The position numbers were made by a program, and so were the translations under genes. The notes below the pieces were generated by a model. The model ran no database searches, was not told the DNA's origin, and saw nothing but the letters and a program-made list of their open reading frames with translations. A DNA stretch of 64,000 nt from Pseudohaliea sp964438205 (GTDB lineage Bacteria; Pseudomonadota; Gammaproteobacteria; Pseudomonadales; Halieaceae): the NCBI GenBank assembly GCA_964438205.1, contig CAYTJQ010000012.1, forward strand, positions 1-64,000. Direction: 5' to 3'. This document shows positions 17,646 to 26,268 of the stretch, in pieces (the first letter of the stretch is position 1; every line of letters starts with the position of its first letter).

Positions 17646-17948
17646 TCAGTCGTCGCCGCTACAGTACAGCTTGTAGAGGACGCTGACGACCTCCGCGACC
17701 TTGCCGTCGCTGATGCGGTAGTAGACGGTCTGCGCTTCGCGGCGGGCGACCACCACGCCGCGGTGGCGCATGCGGGCGAGATGCTGGGACAGGGGGGACT
17801 GCTTGATGCCGAGGCGCCGGGCGAGATCGCCCACCGACGCCTCGCCGCTCTTCAGCTCGCACAGCAGCAGCAGGCGGTCCCGGTGGCCGAGGAGCTTGAG
17901 CAGCTCGGTGACCTCCGTGGCGGCGGCGCGCATCTTGTCAGGATCCAT
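17646..17948 (-). CDS. ArsR-family repressor with BigR/SqrR-type cysteine pair
   Basis: 100 aa winged-helix regulator with recognition helix region IKQSPLSQHLARMRHRGVV and wing ARREAQTVYYRI. It lacks the ELCVCDL metal site of ArsR/SmtB but has one cysteine in LLLLCELKSGE (C30) and one in LYKLYC (C96). This is the pair that forms a polysulfide bridge in the sulfide-responsive repressors BigR, SqrR and YgaV. Prediction: it senses persulfide and derepresses its operon. The gene directly downstream is a cation/proton antiporter, not a sulfide oxidase, which is unusual. A thioesterase gene ends 65 bp upstream. Confidence 0.8.
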   Translation of the reverse strand: MDPDKMRAAATEVTELLKLLGHRDRLLLLCELKSGEASVGDLARRLGIKQSPLSQHLARMRHRGVVVARREAQTVYYRISDGKVAEVVSVLYKLYCSGDD

Positions 17949-18013
17949 CGCTTTGTCTCAGGCTTTCCCGCCCGGCACGGTAGTCTCGCGCGCCGGGGTA
18001 TGCAAGGGCTCGC

Positions 18014-18463
18014 TCACGCATCGGCCAGCATGGGCTGGCGGGCCAGGATGGCCGCGCGCAGCGCGGCCGGGATGGGCGTAGAGCGCCGGCTGTCCCGGTC
18101 GACGAAGACCTGGCGGATGTGCCCGCGGGCCAGGGCGGTGCCGCAGGCGTCGTTGAACAGGGCAAAGTCCAGCTTGGCGCTTGCGTTGCCCAGGTGGCTG
18201 TAGCCGACCTCCGCCCGCACCGTGTCCTCGATGCGGCACTCGTCGAGGTAGTCGATGTTGATGTTCACCGTGAACACGAGGCAGGGCGTCCCGGCCGGGT
18301 CGCTCCAGTCGAAGCCGAGCGATGACAGGTAGGTGCCGGCGGCCTCGTCCGCAAAGACCAGGTAGTTGGCGAAATACAGGTGTCCCTGGGCGTCCGTATC
18401 CCGGTAGCGGACCTTGAAGAACTCACGGTGTGCCGGTGTCTGTACCGCTGTCCTGTCGCTCAT
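18014..18463 (-). CDS. Acyl-CoA thioesterase, hotdog fold (4HBT family)
   Basis: 149 aa. The segment VRYRDTDAQGHLYFANYLVFAD is the active-site region of 4-hydroxybenzoyl-CoA thioesterase-like enzymes, with the catalytic Asp in RDTDAQGH. The rest follows the single hotdog fold. Start ATG at 18463, preceded by gggagg, rather than an upstream ATG at 18529 that lies inside the transporter gene. It overlaps the end of the transporter frame by 41 bp in another frame, so the two are co-transcribed. Acyl substrate not predictable. Confidence 0.85.
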   Translation of the reverse strand: MSDRTAVQTPAHREFFKVRYRDTDAQGHLYFANYLVFADEAAGTYLSSLGFDWSDPAGTPCLVFTVNINIDYLDECRIEDTVRAEVGYSHLGNASAKLDFALFNDACGTALARGHIRQVFVDRDSRRSTPIPAALRAAILARQPMLADA

Positions 18464-19889
18464 GTTGTCCTCCCTGCTCGTGCCGGGAGTCTTGCGCGCC
18501 CCGGCCGCTCTGTCCAGAGGCGTCGCCACGACGGCGTTCCTCGAGGCGCCGGCGCAGGTCGCGATGCACGGCCTCGTCGATGGGGAAGCGGGCCATCATC
18601 GCGACGGCGACCAGCTTGAGGGCGATGCTCGGCGCGCCGTAGAGCACCGCCAGGAGGCGCACCGCCTGGTCGCTGTTGCCACCCTGGGCCGAAAAGCCGA
18701 CGAGGTCCAGCAGCGGGAAGATCGTGCCCACGGCCAGGGCGAAGGCGAGCTTCGAGGCGGTGCCCCAGAGCGCGAAGAAGAGCCCCGGGCGCCGCTGGCC
18801 GTTTTCCCACTCGTCCCACTCGATGAGGTCACCATTGATGGCGCTCGGTAGCGACAGGTCCGCGCCGATCATCAGCCCCGTGCCCGCGACAATCGCGACG
18901 TACCACACCGTGTCCCCGGCGCCGAGGAAGGGCGCGCCGGCGAAGAACAGGCAGGAACCGACGACCGCCACGCACCAGGCCTGGTGCTTGCCGATACGCC
19001 GGGCGACGGCCACCCAGGCGGGGATGGAGACGGCGCTGGCCGCGAAGTACAGGAACAGGATGGGCCCCGCGATGCCCGGGCGCTCGAGCACGTGGGTGAC
19101 GTAGAGCAGGAACAGGGTCGCGGGGATCGCGTTGGCCGTGCCGTTGACCAGGAACGCCAGCAGCAGTCGCCGGAAGGGCGACGGCCGATGCAGGAGCGCC
19201 CAGGCGCCGCGCAGGCTGTTGCCGCTGCCGGTCACCGGCGAGCGGTCCGGCACCCGCCAGGCCGCCCAGGGCACGACCACGGCGAGGCCGATGATCAGCA
19301 GCAGGGCGATGGCGCGCAGGGACGCCGCCAGCGTGTCGTTGTCCGTGTTGTCGATCAGCAAGAGGCCGCTCAGGGTACCCAGCAGCCCGAAGAGGGTTCG
19401 CGCGCCGGTGATCCGCGCCCGCTGGTGATAGTCGGCGGAGAGCTCGGCGCCCCAGGCGTTCATGGGCACCACGGCGAAGGTGCCGGCGATGTAGATGGCG
19501 ATGCCCCACCAGAACAGGTAGCCGTTGCCGACCCCCGGCGCTGGGTTGAACAGGTACCAGGCGGCGATGGCCAGGAGCGGGGCGCTGGCGGCGATCCATA
19601 CCCGGCGCCGGCCGAGGTGAGGCGGCGTGCGGTCGGAGAGGAAACCCACGACCGGGTCCGTCACCAGGTCCCAGAGCCGGGCAACCAGGAGAATCCCGCC
19701 CACGGCGCTGAGGCTGAGGCCCAGCACCTGGGCGTAGTAGGTGGGGACGATCACCTGCAGGGCGATGAAGCCCGCCGCCAGCGGAAAGGCGAGGGCGCCA
19801 TAGGCAGCGAGGAGTCCGGGCCCCGGCGCGGCGGCGCTCTCCCCGGCAATGTGGGTTGAACGTTCCTGTGCGCTGTTCTGTGAAGTCAT
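18423..19889 (-). CDS. GPH-type MFS symporter
   Basis: 488 aa, 12 predicted membrane segments. It has the glycoside-pentoside-hexuronide (MelB-like) pattern: VARLWDLVTDPVVGFLSDRTPPHLGRRRVW near the N-terminus (conserved Asp pair and RxGRRRxW loop) and INGDLIEWDEWENGQRRPGLFFALWGTASKL in the second half. Such carriers move sugars or other polar solutes with Na+ or H+. The start is the ATG at 19889; the open frame upstream is non-coding. The C-terminal 50 residues are a charged, low-complexity tail. No sugar catabolic genes are adjacent, so the cargo is unknown. Confidence 0.85.
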   Translation of the reverse strand: MTSQNSAQERSTHIAGESAAAPGPGLLAAYGALAFPLAAGFIALQVIVPTYYAQVLGLSLSAVGGILLVARLWDLVTDPVVGFLSDRTPPHLGRRRVWIAASAPLLAIAAWYLFNPAPGVGNGYLFWWGIAIYIAGTFAVVPMNAWGAELSADYHQRARITGARTLFGLLGTLSGLLLIDNTDNDTLAASLRAIALLLIIGLAVVVPWAAWRVPDRSPVTGSGNSLRGAWALLHRPSPFRRLLLAFLVNGTANAIPATLFLLYVTHVLERPGIAGPILFLYFAASAVSIPAWVAVARRIGKHQAWCVAVVGSCLFFAGAPFLGAGDTVWYVAIVAGTGLMIGADLSLPSAINGDLIEWDEWENGQRRPGLFFALWGTASKLAFALAVGTIFPLLDLVGFSAQGGNSDQAVRLLAVLYGAPSIALKLVAVAMMARFPIDEAVHRDLRRRLEERRRGDASGQSGRGAQDSRHEQGGQHERQDSGTDTGTP

Positions 19890-19974
19890 GCCCTTCCTAC
19901 GCGCTGCGGGGTAAAAAGGACGCACGGTCGTCCCGGGAGTAAACTGTCGCCATCCCGTTGCGAGGAAGGGCACC

Positions 19975-20448
19975 GTGACCGACAGCGTCGCCAAGGCTTC
20001 CGCCCCCACCAGCGCCTTCGTGGCTGCGGACTTTGCCGTGCCGGCCGGGCTCGAGACCCCGCGCTGGCGGCTGCGCATGATCACGGTGGACGATGTCGAC
20101 CTCGACTACGAGGCGGTCGTCAGCAGCGAGGCGCACCTGGTCGCGCGCTTCGGCCCCGGCTGGCCCACGGGCCTGACCCGGCGGCAGAACCTCGTCGATC
20201 TCGGCTGGCACGAGAAGGAGTTCCAGCGCCGCGGCTCCTTCGCCTATACCCTGGTGGCGCCCGACGAGAGCCGGGTGCTCGGTTGTGTCTACATCGAACC
20301 GACGGCGCTGCCCGGCCACGATGCCGCCGTCCGCTACTGGGTGCGGTCGAGCGAGCTGGAAACGGGCCTCGAGGCCGAGCTCGGCAGCGCCCTGCGCGAC
20401 TGGCTTGCCCGCTGCTGGCCCTTCCGCAACCCCCGCTTCGTCAGCTGA
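19975..20448 (+). CDS. GNAT-family acetyltransferase-like protein
   Basis: 157 aa from a GTG at 19975 (gaggaaggg upstream). The pattern is GNAT-like: LRMITVDDVDLDYEAVVSS, then SFAYTLVAPDESRVLGCVYIEPT as the central strand and YWVRSSELETGLEAEL. It belongs with small proteins that share the GCVYIxP strand and lack the classical acetyl-CoA loop (Q/RxxGxG/A), so enzymatic activity is uncertain. The DUF1254 gene begins 8 bp downstream. Confidence 0.65.
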   Translation: MTDSVAKASAPTSAFVAADFAVPAGLETPRWRLRMITVDDVDLDYEAVVSSEAHLVARFGPGWPTGLTRRQNLVDLGWHEKEFQRRGSFAYTLVAPDESRVLGCVYIEPTALPGHDAAVRYWVRSSELETGLEAELGSALRDWLARCWPFRNPRFVS

Positions 20449-20456
20449 GGCCCGCC

Positions 20457-21878
20457 GTGACCCGCAGCCAGCGCCCGTTATTCCGGCTCGTTCTCGGCCT
20501 CGCGCTCCTACTGGTCGCCGGCGCCGGCGTCTATCGCTGGGCACTCGCCAACCCGGGCAACCTCGGCCCGCGTGCGCTCGCGGAAAGCGCCGCCCGGGGG
20601 TACCTGTTCGGCTACCCGCTCGTGCTCATGGACGAGTCCGCGCGCAGCGGGGCTGCGGACGTGCCGGGCTCGGCCGTGAACGCCCTGCGCCACGTGCGCG
20701 ACTTCCCCGGCGCCGGCTTCCGGGCGGTGGTGCGCCCCAACCTCGATACGCTCTATTCCATCGCCTGGCTGGACCTGTCGGCGGGCCCGCTCCTGCTCTC
20801 GCTGCCGCCGATCCCCGACCGCTTCTACCAGTTCCCGGTGCTCGACGGCTGGAGCAACGTGGTCGCCTCCCCCGGCTCGCGGACCCTGGGAGGCAGCCCG
20901 GGGCGCTTCCTCATCGCCGGGCCGGGCTGGGCGGGGGAGGTACCGGCGGCAGCGAAGGGAGCGACGGTGGTGGCCGTGCCGACGCGCATTGCCTGGCTCC
21001 TCGGCCGCATTCACGCGCGGGGCACGGCGGACTTCCCGGCGGTCCACGCCCTGCAGGACCAGGTCCGGCTGGTGCCTCTCGGCGGCGCGGCGGCGGGCCC
21101 CTGGCCGGCGGCGGCTGCCGCGCCCGCGGTCGCCGGTGACCTGCCGCCGGATCGCGTCGCGGCTCTGCCGGCGCTGGCATTTTTCCAGCGCCTCGGCGAA
21201 CTCCTCGCGGACAACCCGGCGGCGCCGGCGGACCGGGACGCGCTCGCGGTACTTGCCCGCCTCGGTGTCGAGCCCGGCGCCGGGCCAGATCCCGAGGCCT
21301 ACGGCTGGCTGGCGCGGCGCCTGCTCGAGCGGGGCGTGGCGGCGGTGCGCGCGCGCCTGGCGGCAGCGGTGGCGGACCGGGTCGGGGGGGCGACCGGCTG
21401 GCGCCTCGTGGTCGACGGCATGGGGCGCTACGGGACCGATTACCGGCTGCGCGCCGGGGTGGCGCTGATCGGCTTCGGCGCCAACCTGCCGGAGGACGCC
21501 GTCTACCCGACGACCGACCGCGACGGCAACGGCGATCCGCTCACCGGCGGCCGCGCCTACCGGCTGCACTTCCCGCCGGAGGGCCTGCCGCCGGCGCGGG
21601 CCTTCTGGTCGCTCACGGTCTACGACGGCGAGGGGTACCTGCTGCCGGACGTCGGCGGGCGGCATCGCCTGGGCAGCTCCGATGCGCTCCGCCGCGATGC
21701 GGACGGTGGTCTCACACTGTACCTCCAGCCCGAAGCGCCGGCCGGCGATGCGAAAACGAACTGGCTGCCGCTGCCGCCGTCCGGCCCGGTGCAGGTGACG
21801 CTGCGCCTCTACGAGCCCGGCGAGGCGGTGCTCGCCGGCCGCTGGCAGCCGCCGGCGGTGATGCCCGCGGAGGGCTGA
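20457..21878 (+). CDS. DUF1254/DUF1214 domain protein
   Basis: 473 aa with an N-terminal hydrophobic signal anchor (LVLGLALLLVAGAGVYRW), so exported or membrane-tethered. The DUF1254 half shows ESAARGYLFGYPLVLMDE, RPNLDTLYSIAWLDLSAGPLLLSLP and RFYQFPVLDGWSNV. The C-terminal DUF1214 half shows RALAFWSLTVYD-like RAFWSLTVYDGEGYLLPD and the AKTNWLPLP ending typical of the family (usually NWLPAP). Function of this family is not established. GTG start at 20457, just after the GNAT stop. It converges on the amidohydrolase with 3 bp between stops. Confidence 0.88.
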   Translation: MTRSQRPLFRLVLGLALLLVAGAGVYRWALANPGNLGPRALAESAARGYLFGYPLVLMDESARSGAADVPGSAVNALRHVRDFPGAGFRAVVRPNLDTLYSIAWLDLSAGPLLLSLPPIPDRFYQFPVLDGWSNVVASPGSRTLGGSPGRFLIAGPGWAGEVPAAAKGATVVAVPTRIAWLLGRIHARGTADFPAVHALQDQVRLVPLGGAAAGPWPAAAAAPAVAGDLPPDRVAALPALAFFQRLGELLADNPAAPADRDALAVLARLGVEPGAGPDPEAYGWLARRLLERGVAAVRARLAAAVADRVGGATGWRLVVDGMGRYGTDYRLRAGVALIGFGANLPEDAVYPTTDRDGNGDPLTGGRAYRLHFPPEGLPPARAFWSLTVYDGEGYLLPDVGGRHRLGSSDALRRDADGGLTLYLQPEAPAGDAKTNWLPLPPSGPVQVTLRLYEPGEAVLAGRWQPPAVMPAEG

Positions 21879-21881
21879 GCC

Positions 21882-23492
21882 TCAGGGCGACCGGTAGACG
21901 ACATCGCCGTCGACCAGGGTCATGACCACGTCGGCCTCGTGAATCGCGTAGGGATCGAGGTCGAAGAGGTTCCGGTCCAGCACCACCAGGTCCGCCTGCT
22001 TGCCGGGCTCGATGGAGCCGATCTCGTCTTCCAGGCGCAGCTGCCAGGCCGCGTCCAGCGTATAGCCGCGGATCGCCCGGGCCAGGGCGATGCGCTCGTC
22101 CTCGGGAGGCTGCACCGGGTAGTCGGCGTCGCCGGCGGGCTGGCGGGTGAGCGCCATCTCGATGTTGTAGAGCGGGTCGAGGCCGTTGAGGCCGATCCAG
22201 CTCGCGGGATAGTCACTGCCGAGGGTCACCTTCGCCCCGCCCTCGGCGATGGAGCGCAGCGGGTAGAGGTGCCCCAGCCGCTCTTCGCCGAGATAGGCCA
22301 GCGCGATCTCGTCGTAGGCGTACCAGGTGGGCGTGGACTGGACCACGACACCCAGCTCGCCGAAGCGCGGCACGTCCGCCGGGTTCACCACCTGCGCGTG
22401 GCAGATCGTGAAGCGGCTGGTGGTGTCCGGGTGTGCCTGCCTGGCGGTGGCCACCATGTCGAGGGCCATGCGCACGGCGCCGTCGCCNNNNNNNNNNNNN
22501 NNNNNNNNNNNNNNNNNNNNNNNNNNNNNNNNNNNNNNNNNNNNNNNNNNNNNNNNNNNNNNNNNNNNNNNNNNNNNNNNNNNNNNNGAGCCGACGATGC
22601 GCAGGGGAATCCGGTCCTCGGCGGCGAGGCCGCCCATGAAGTCGAAGAGCCGGCCACCGCGCTCGATCATGCCGGCATCGAAGGCGGCGGTGATGCCCAT
22701 GGCCGACAGCGTCGGCAGGAACTGCTCCGCCGCCCGGGCGAGCGCCTCGCCGGAGGCGACGCCCAGGGCTTCACTGACCCAGCCGAAGGCCTCGCCCTCG
22801 ATGAGCCAGCCGGTGGGGCGGCCGTCCGGGTAGCGCTTGTAGTAATGGGCGCCGGGGATCGGGTCCTCGCTGTCGGCGTCGAGGCCGACCTGTTCCATGG
22901 CGGCCGTGTTGATCCAGGCCGAGTGCCCGCCCTCGTCGATGATGATCGCCGGTCGGTCCGGCACGGCCCGGTCGAGGTCTTCGGCCGTCGGCCCCTGCGG
23001 ACCGAAGGCGGCGCCGAGGAAACCGAAGCCCAGCACCGGGTCCAGCGCCGGGTTGGCCTCGGCGTGGGCGCGGATCGTCTCGATCAGCTCCGCCGGCGCC
23101 ATGTCCGGCGACAGGCTCACGGCCTCGAGATAGGGCAGGGTGCTGCCGATGTGCATGTGGCTGTCGATGAAGCCCGGCAGCACCAACTGGCCGCCGAGTT
23201 CCACGATACGGGTGGCGGGGCCGGTGAAAGCGGCGACGCCGGCGTCGTCGCCGACATACAGGATGCGGTCGCCGCGGATCGCCACGGCCTCGGCCCAGGG
23301 GGCATCGCTGTTCAGCGTGTAGACCATGCCGCCGCGGAGTACGCGGTCGGCGATCTCTGCGGCAACGGCCTGGCCGCTGGCGAGGGTGAACGCCGTGGCG
23401 ATGATCGACGCGCGGGCCGCGGCCGCGCCCCTGCGGAACGCGCCCCTGCGGAGTGCACTCCTGCGGAAAAAGCTCTCCCTGACTTCCTTCAT
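21882..23492 (-). CDS. Exported amidohydrolase (YtcJ/DUF amidohydrolase_3 family), gapped
   Basis: Metal-dependent hydrolase with N-terminal signal sequence (AAARASIIATAFTLASGQAVAA). Visible: the metal motif GFIDSHMHIG, DEGGHSAWINT, then after the N gap GDGAVRMALD (end of the HAIGDGA motif), CHAQVV, LGSDYPASW (metal Asp) and EIGSIEPGKQADLVVLD. YtcJ-like enzymes have close to 100 residues between the RVxxS strand and HAIGDGA, while the placeholder allows about 34, so real sequence is missing, including a metal-site His. ATG at 23492 is preferred (gggagg 8 bp upstream) over 23519. Divergent from the TonB receptor. Substrate unknown. Confidence 0.85.
   Translation of the reverse strand: MKEVRESFFRRSALRRGAFRRGAAAARASIIATAFTLASGQAVAAEIADRVLRGGMVYTLNSDAPWAEAVAIRGDRILYVGDDAGVAAFTGPATRIVELGGQLVLPGFIDSHMHIGSTLPYLEAVSLSPDMAPAELIETIRAHAEANPALDPVLGFGFLGAAFGPQGPTAEDLDRAVPDRPAIIIDEGGHSAWINTAAMEQVGLDADSEDPIPGAHYYKRYPDGRPTGWLIEGEAFGWVSEALGVASGEALARAAEQFLPTLSAMGITAAFDAGMIERGGRLFDFMGGLAAEDRIPLRIVGXXXXXXXXXXXXXXXXXXXXXXXXXXXXXXXXXXGDGAVRMALDMVATARQAHPDTTSRFTICHAQVVNPADVPRFGELGVVVQSTPTWYAYDEIALAYLGEERLGHLYPLRSIAEGGAKVTLGSDYPASWIGLNGLDPLYNIEMALTRQPAGDADYPVQPPEDERIALARAIRGYTLDAAWQLRLEDEIGSIEPGKQADLVVLDRNLFDLDPYAIHEADVVMTLVDGDVVYRSP
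22488..22587. other. 100-N assembly gap inside the amidohydrolase
   Basis: Unlike the other two gaps, the flanks share no sequence. Both sides stay in one reading frame by chance, but the family comparison says more than 100 bp are absent. Confidence 0.9.
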
Positions 23493-23569
23493 GCCGTCGG
23501 CCTCCCGCGCGTCCGCCATCGCCCTGTGCCCCGGAGTATAGCCCGCACCCGCGCAAGGGCCGATGGCGC

Positions 23570-23587
23570 CTACCCCCGAATGGGTAG
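23570..23587. promoter_or_regulatory. Inverted repeat CTACCC-N6-GGGTAG between divergent genes
   Basis: A perfect 6-bp inverted repeat with 6-bp spacer in the 345-bp region between the amidohydrolase and TonB-receptor starts. It lies about 80 bp upstream of the amidohydrolase and 250 bp upstream of the receptor. The shape suits a dimeric regulator, none of which is encoded nearby. Apart from this I see no structure in the region. Confidence 0.4.
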
Positions 23588-23837
23588 CCGTGAGGCGACG
23601 CTTCCGCTTGCCGCTCCCCGGGGTTTTGCGTAGCCTCAGGAAAAATACCGACGGGCGATCGCTTGCTCTCCTGGACACGGGCGAAGGCTAGGACCGGATT
23701 GCCGCAGGACGCGGCTGGCAGGCCCAGCGACAGATCGGTAGCAAGGCACCCGCGAGATAACGTTGAGTCCATCGCAGCGCGCACCGGCACCGGCCGGCGT
23801 GGCCTGTCGCCGGCTCGAGAAAAAGAGAGGGTTAGCC

Positions 23838-26252
23838 ATGAGCAAGCGTCACCGTTCCATCCCGTTCAGCGCGCGCCGGGGCCTCAGCCTGGCCGTATCC
23901 GCAGCACTCTTCTCCGGCGCCAGCAGCGCGCAGCAGCTGGAGGAAGTGATCGTTACCGCCACCAAGCGGGCCGAGTCCGTCATGGACGTGCCGCTCGCGG
24001 TACAGGCCCTGTCCGGTGACTTCCTGCGCACCGTGAACACGGACGACATCAAGGACCTCGTCGCCTTCACGCCGGGGGTCACCGGGAACTCCAAGGACAG
24101 TTTTCTCGACACGATCGCCGTCCGCGGTATCACGACCAACGATTTCGGCAACGGCGGCGACCCGTCGCTGGGCGTCTACAAGAACGGCTTCTACCAGGGG
24201 CGCAACGGTGCCGCTGTCACCAGTATCTTCGACCTCGAGCGCTCCGAGATCCTGCGCGGGCCGCAGGGCTTCCTGTTCGGGCGCAACTCCATCGCCGGCG
24301 CCCTCAACATCATCACCAGGAAGCCCGTGCGCGGCGACAGCGACACGTACGTGGACCTGCGCGCCGGGGAGCGGGGCATCTTCCGCGCCGAGGGCGGAAG
24401 CAACTTCGATATCGGCGAGGCGATCGCCGTGCGGGTCGCCGGGCTGCACTCGCGCGAGGACGGCTATGTCGACAGCGTGCTGACCGGCAACGAGCACATC
24501 GAGCACGAGAAGACCGCCTTCCGTGTGACCGGCGTCTACGACGCCGGCGGTGCGCTGGATGCGGCGCTGTACCTCGAGTACGAGGACCGGGAGCAGTCCG
24601 GCACGATCTACCGGGCCACCGGCAACGGCCCCGCCTACGCCTTCCTCGAGAGCATCTACGGCGAGATCCCGGTCCCCGGTGATCCGCGGGATGTGCGCAT
24701 TGACGAGCCCCGCAACGGGCTCATCGACAACGGCGAGATCTTCCAGGTCGGCCTCGAGGTGAACTATGACCTGGGCTGGGCGACGTTGACCTCGCTGACC
24801 GGCTACAAGGATCACGACTACCACTACACCGAGGACTTCGACGCCACGGCGCTCACGATCTTCAACTACGAGCAGGTGCAGGAGGGCGAATACTTCGAGC
24901 AGGAGCTGCGTCTGACCTCGGACACGGACGGGGCGCTCAGCTGGTACGCGGGGGTTTCCTACTACCGCGAGGAGATCGACACGGAGTTCCTCGGGCAGCA
25001 GGACGAGGATGTCTACTGCAATGTGTACTGGGGCCAGACCTGTGCCGACCTCTTCGACTTCTACAACAACTACTACGGCGGCGCCTACGCCTACATCCTC
25101 AACGACTACTGGGGCACCTACAGCTGGACGCCGAGCGCGAACGACGGCCTGATCGACGACTGGAACCGCACTCGGGGCAAGTACCAGGGCTGGGCCGCCT
25201 ACATCGACCTGCAGTTCCGCTTCAGCGAGCAGCTCGATGCCAGCTTCGGCGTCCGCTACAACGACGACGAGAAGGAGATGTCCCAGGAAGTCCTTACGGA
25301 CAGGAACCAGAGCCTGCTCGGCCAGGTGGTGCAGACCGGCTTCACGACCCCGGAGGGACCCGTGTCCGACACGCAGAGCTGGAGCGAGCCCACCTGGCGT
25401 GCGGTGGTCAACTGGCGTCCCACGGACGGGCAGCTGCTCTACGCGAGCGTGACCACGGGCTACAAGCAGGGCGGCTTCAACAGCTTCTCCATCACCCCCG
25501 GCGGACCCTTCAGTGGCGTCGAGGCGGTGCCGGGGCTGTTCCGGCCCTCGTCCTTCGACTCGGAGACGGTGATCTCCTACGAGGTGGGCTACAAGGGCAC
25601 GCACCTCGACGGCGCCAGCCAGCTCCAGCTCAACGCCTTCGTCTACGAGTACGAGGACCTGCAGGCCACCTGCAGCGAGCCGGGCTCGCCGGTCGTCATC
25701 GTCTGCAACACCGGGACCGTCGATGGCCAGGGCGTGGAAGGGGTGTGGAACTACGCCTTTACCGACAACTGGAGCTTCGGCGTCGGTTTCTCCTGGTTCG
25801 ACAGCGAGGGCAAGGGCGTCCAGGACTTCTGTGCCGACGGCGAGGAGTTCCTCGGCGACCGCAACGCCTGCGAGGGTTCGCCGCTGCCCGGGATTCCCGA
25901 GTGGACGGCCTACGCGACGGTCGACGGCGCCATCCCGCTGGCGAGCGGGGAGCTTTTCGGCAACCTCACGGGCTTCTGGGAGGATGACGCGCCCGCGGAC
26001 TGGGTGCCGTTCACGCCGGAAACCATTGCCGCCGGCGCCCGCGAGGGTGGCGGCTACACGGAGGTGCAGGCCCTGGCCGGTTACCGCTCGCCGGTCGGCT
26101 GGTCGCTGGCCCTCTACGTCGAGAACCTGCTCGACGACGAGTACTACGATTTCGAGGGCGGCGTCTCGTCGGCGAGCTCCCCGTACGTGCAGTCGGATAT
26201 CAGTCCCAGTCGCCCGCGCACCGCCGGCGTTCGCTTCAGCTGGAACCTGTAG
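23838..26252 (+). CDS. TonB-dependent outer-membrane receptor
   Basis: 804 aa from the ATG at 23838 (gagaggg upstream). Signal peptide about residues 1-32 (LSLAVSAALFSGASSAQ), TonB box EEVIVTATKR directly after it, plug domain with LVAFTPGVTG and ERSEILRGPQGFLFGRNSIAGALNIITRKP, then a 22-strand barrel rich in aromatic and acidic residues ending in GVRFSWNL. The closest type is the iron-complex/organic-compound receptor group abundant in marine Gammaproteobacteria. Two cysteine pairs in external loops (VYCNVYWGQTC; ATCSEPGS/VICNTG) may form disulfides. It opens a same-strand group with an oxidoreductase, antiporter, cupin and Mo hydroxylase. Confidence 0.92.
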   Translation: MSKRHRSIPFSARRGLSLAVSAALFSGASSAQQLEEVIVTATKRAESVMDVPLAVQALSGDFLRTVNTDDIKDLVAFTPGVTGNSKDSFLDTIAVRGITTNDFGNGGDPSLGVYKNGFYQGRNGAAVTSIFDLERSEILRGPQGFLFGRNSIAGALNIITRKPVRGDSDTYVDLRAGERGIFRAEGGSNFDIGEAIAVRVAGLHSREDGYVDSVLTGNEHIEHEKTAFRVTGVYDAGGALDAALYLEYEDREQSGTIYRATGNGPAYAFLESIYGEIPVPGDPRDVRIDEPRNGLIDNGEIFQVGLEVNYDLGWATLTSLTGYKDHDYHYTEDFDATALTIFNYEQVQEGEYFEQELRLTSDTDGALSWYAGVSYYREEIDTEFLGQQDEDVYCNVYWGQTCADLFDFYNNYYGGAYAYILNDYWGTYSWTPSANDGLIDDWNRTRGKYQGWAAYIDLQFRFSEQLDASFGVRYNDDEKEMSQEVLTDRNQSLLGQVVQTGFTTPEGPVSDTQSWSEPTWRAVVNWRPTDGQLLYASVTTGYKQGGFNSFSITPGGPFSGVEAVPGLFRPSSFDSETVISYEVGYKGTHLDGASQLQLNAFVYEYEDLQATCSEPGSPVVIVCNTGTVDGQGVEGVWNYAFTDNWSFGVGFSWFDSEGKGVQDFCADGEEFLGDRNACEGSPLPGIPEWTAYATVDGAIPLASGELFGNLTGFWEDDAPADWVPFTPETIAAGAREGGGYTEVQALAGYRSPVGWSLALYVENLLDDEYYDFEGGVSSASSPYVQSDISPSRPRTAGVRFSWNL

Positions 26253-26268
26253 CGCCAGGGCCGCAGCG

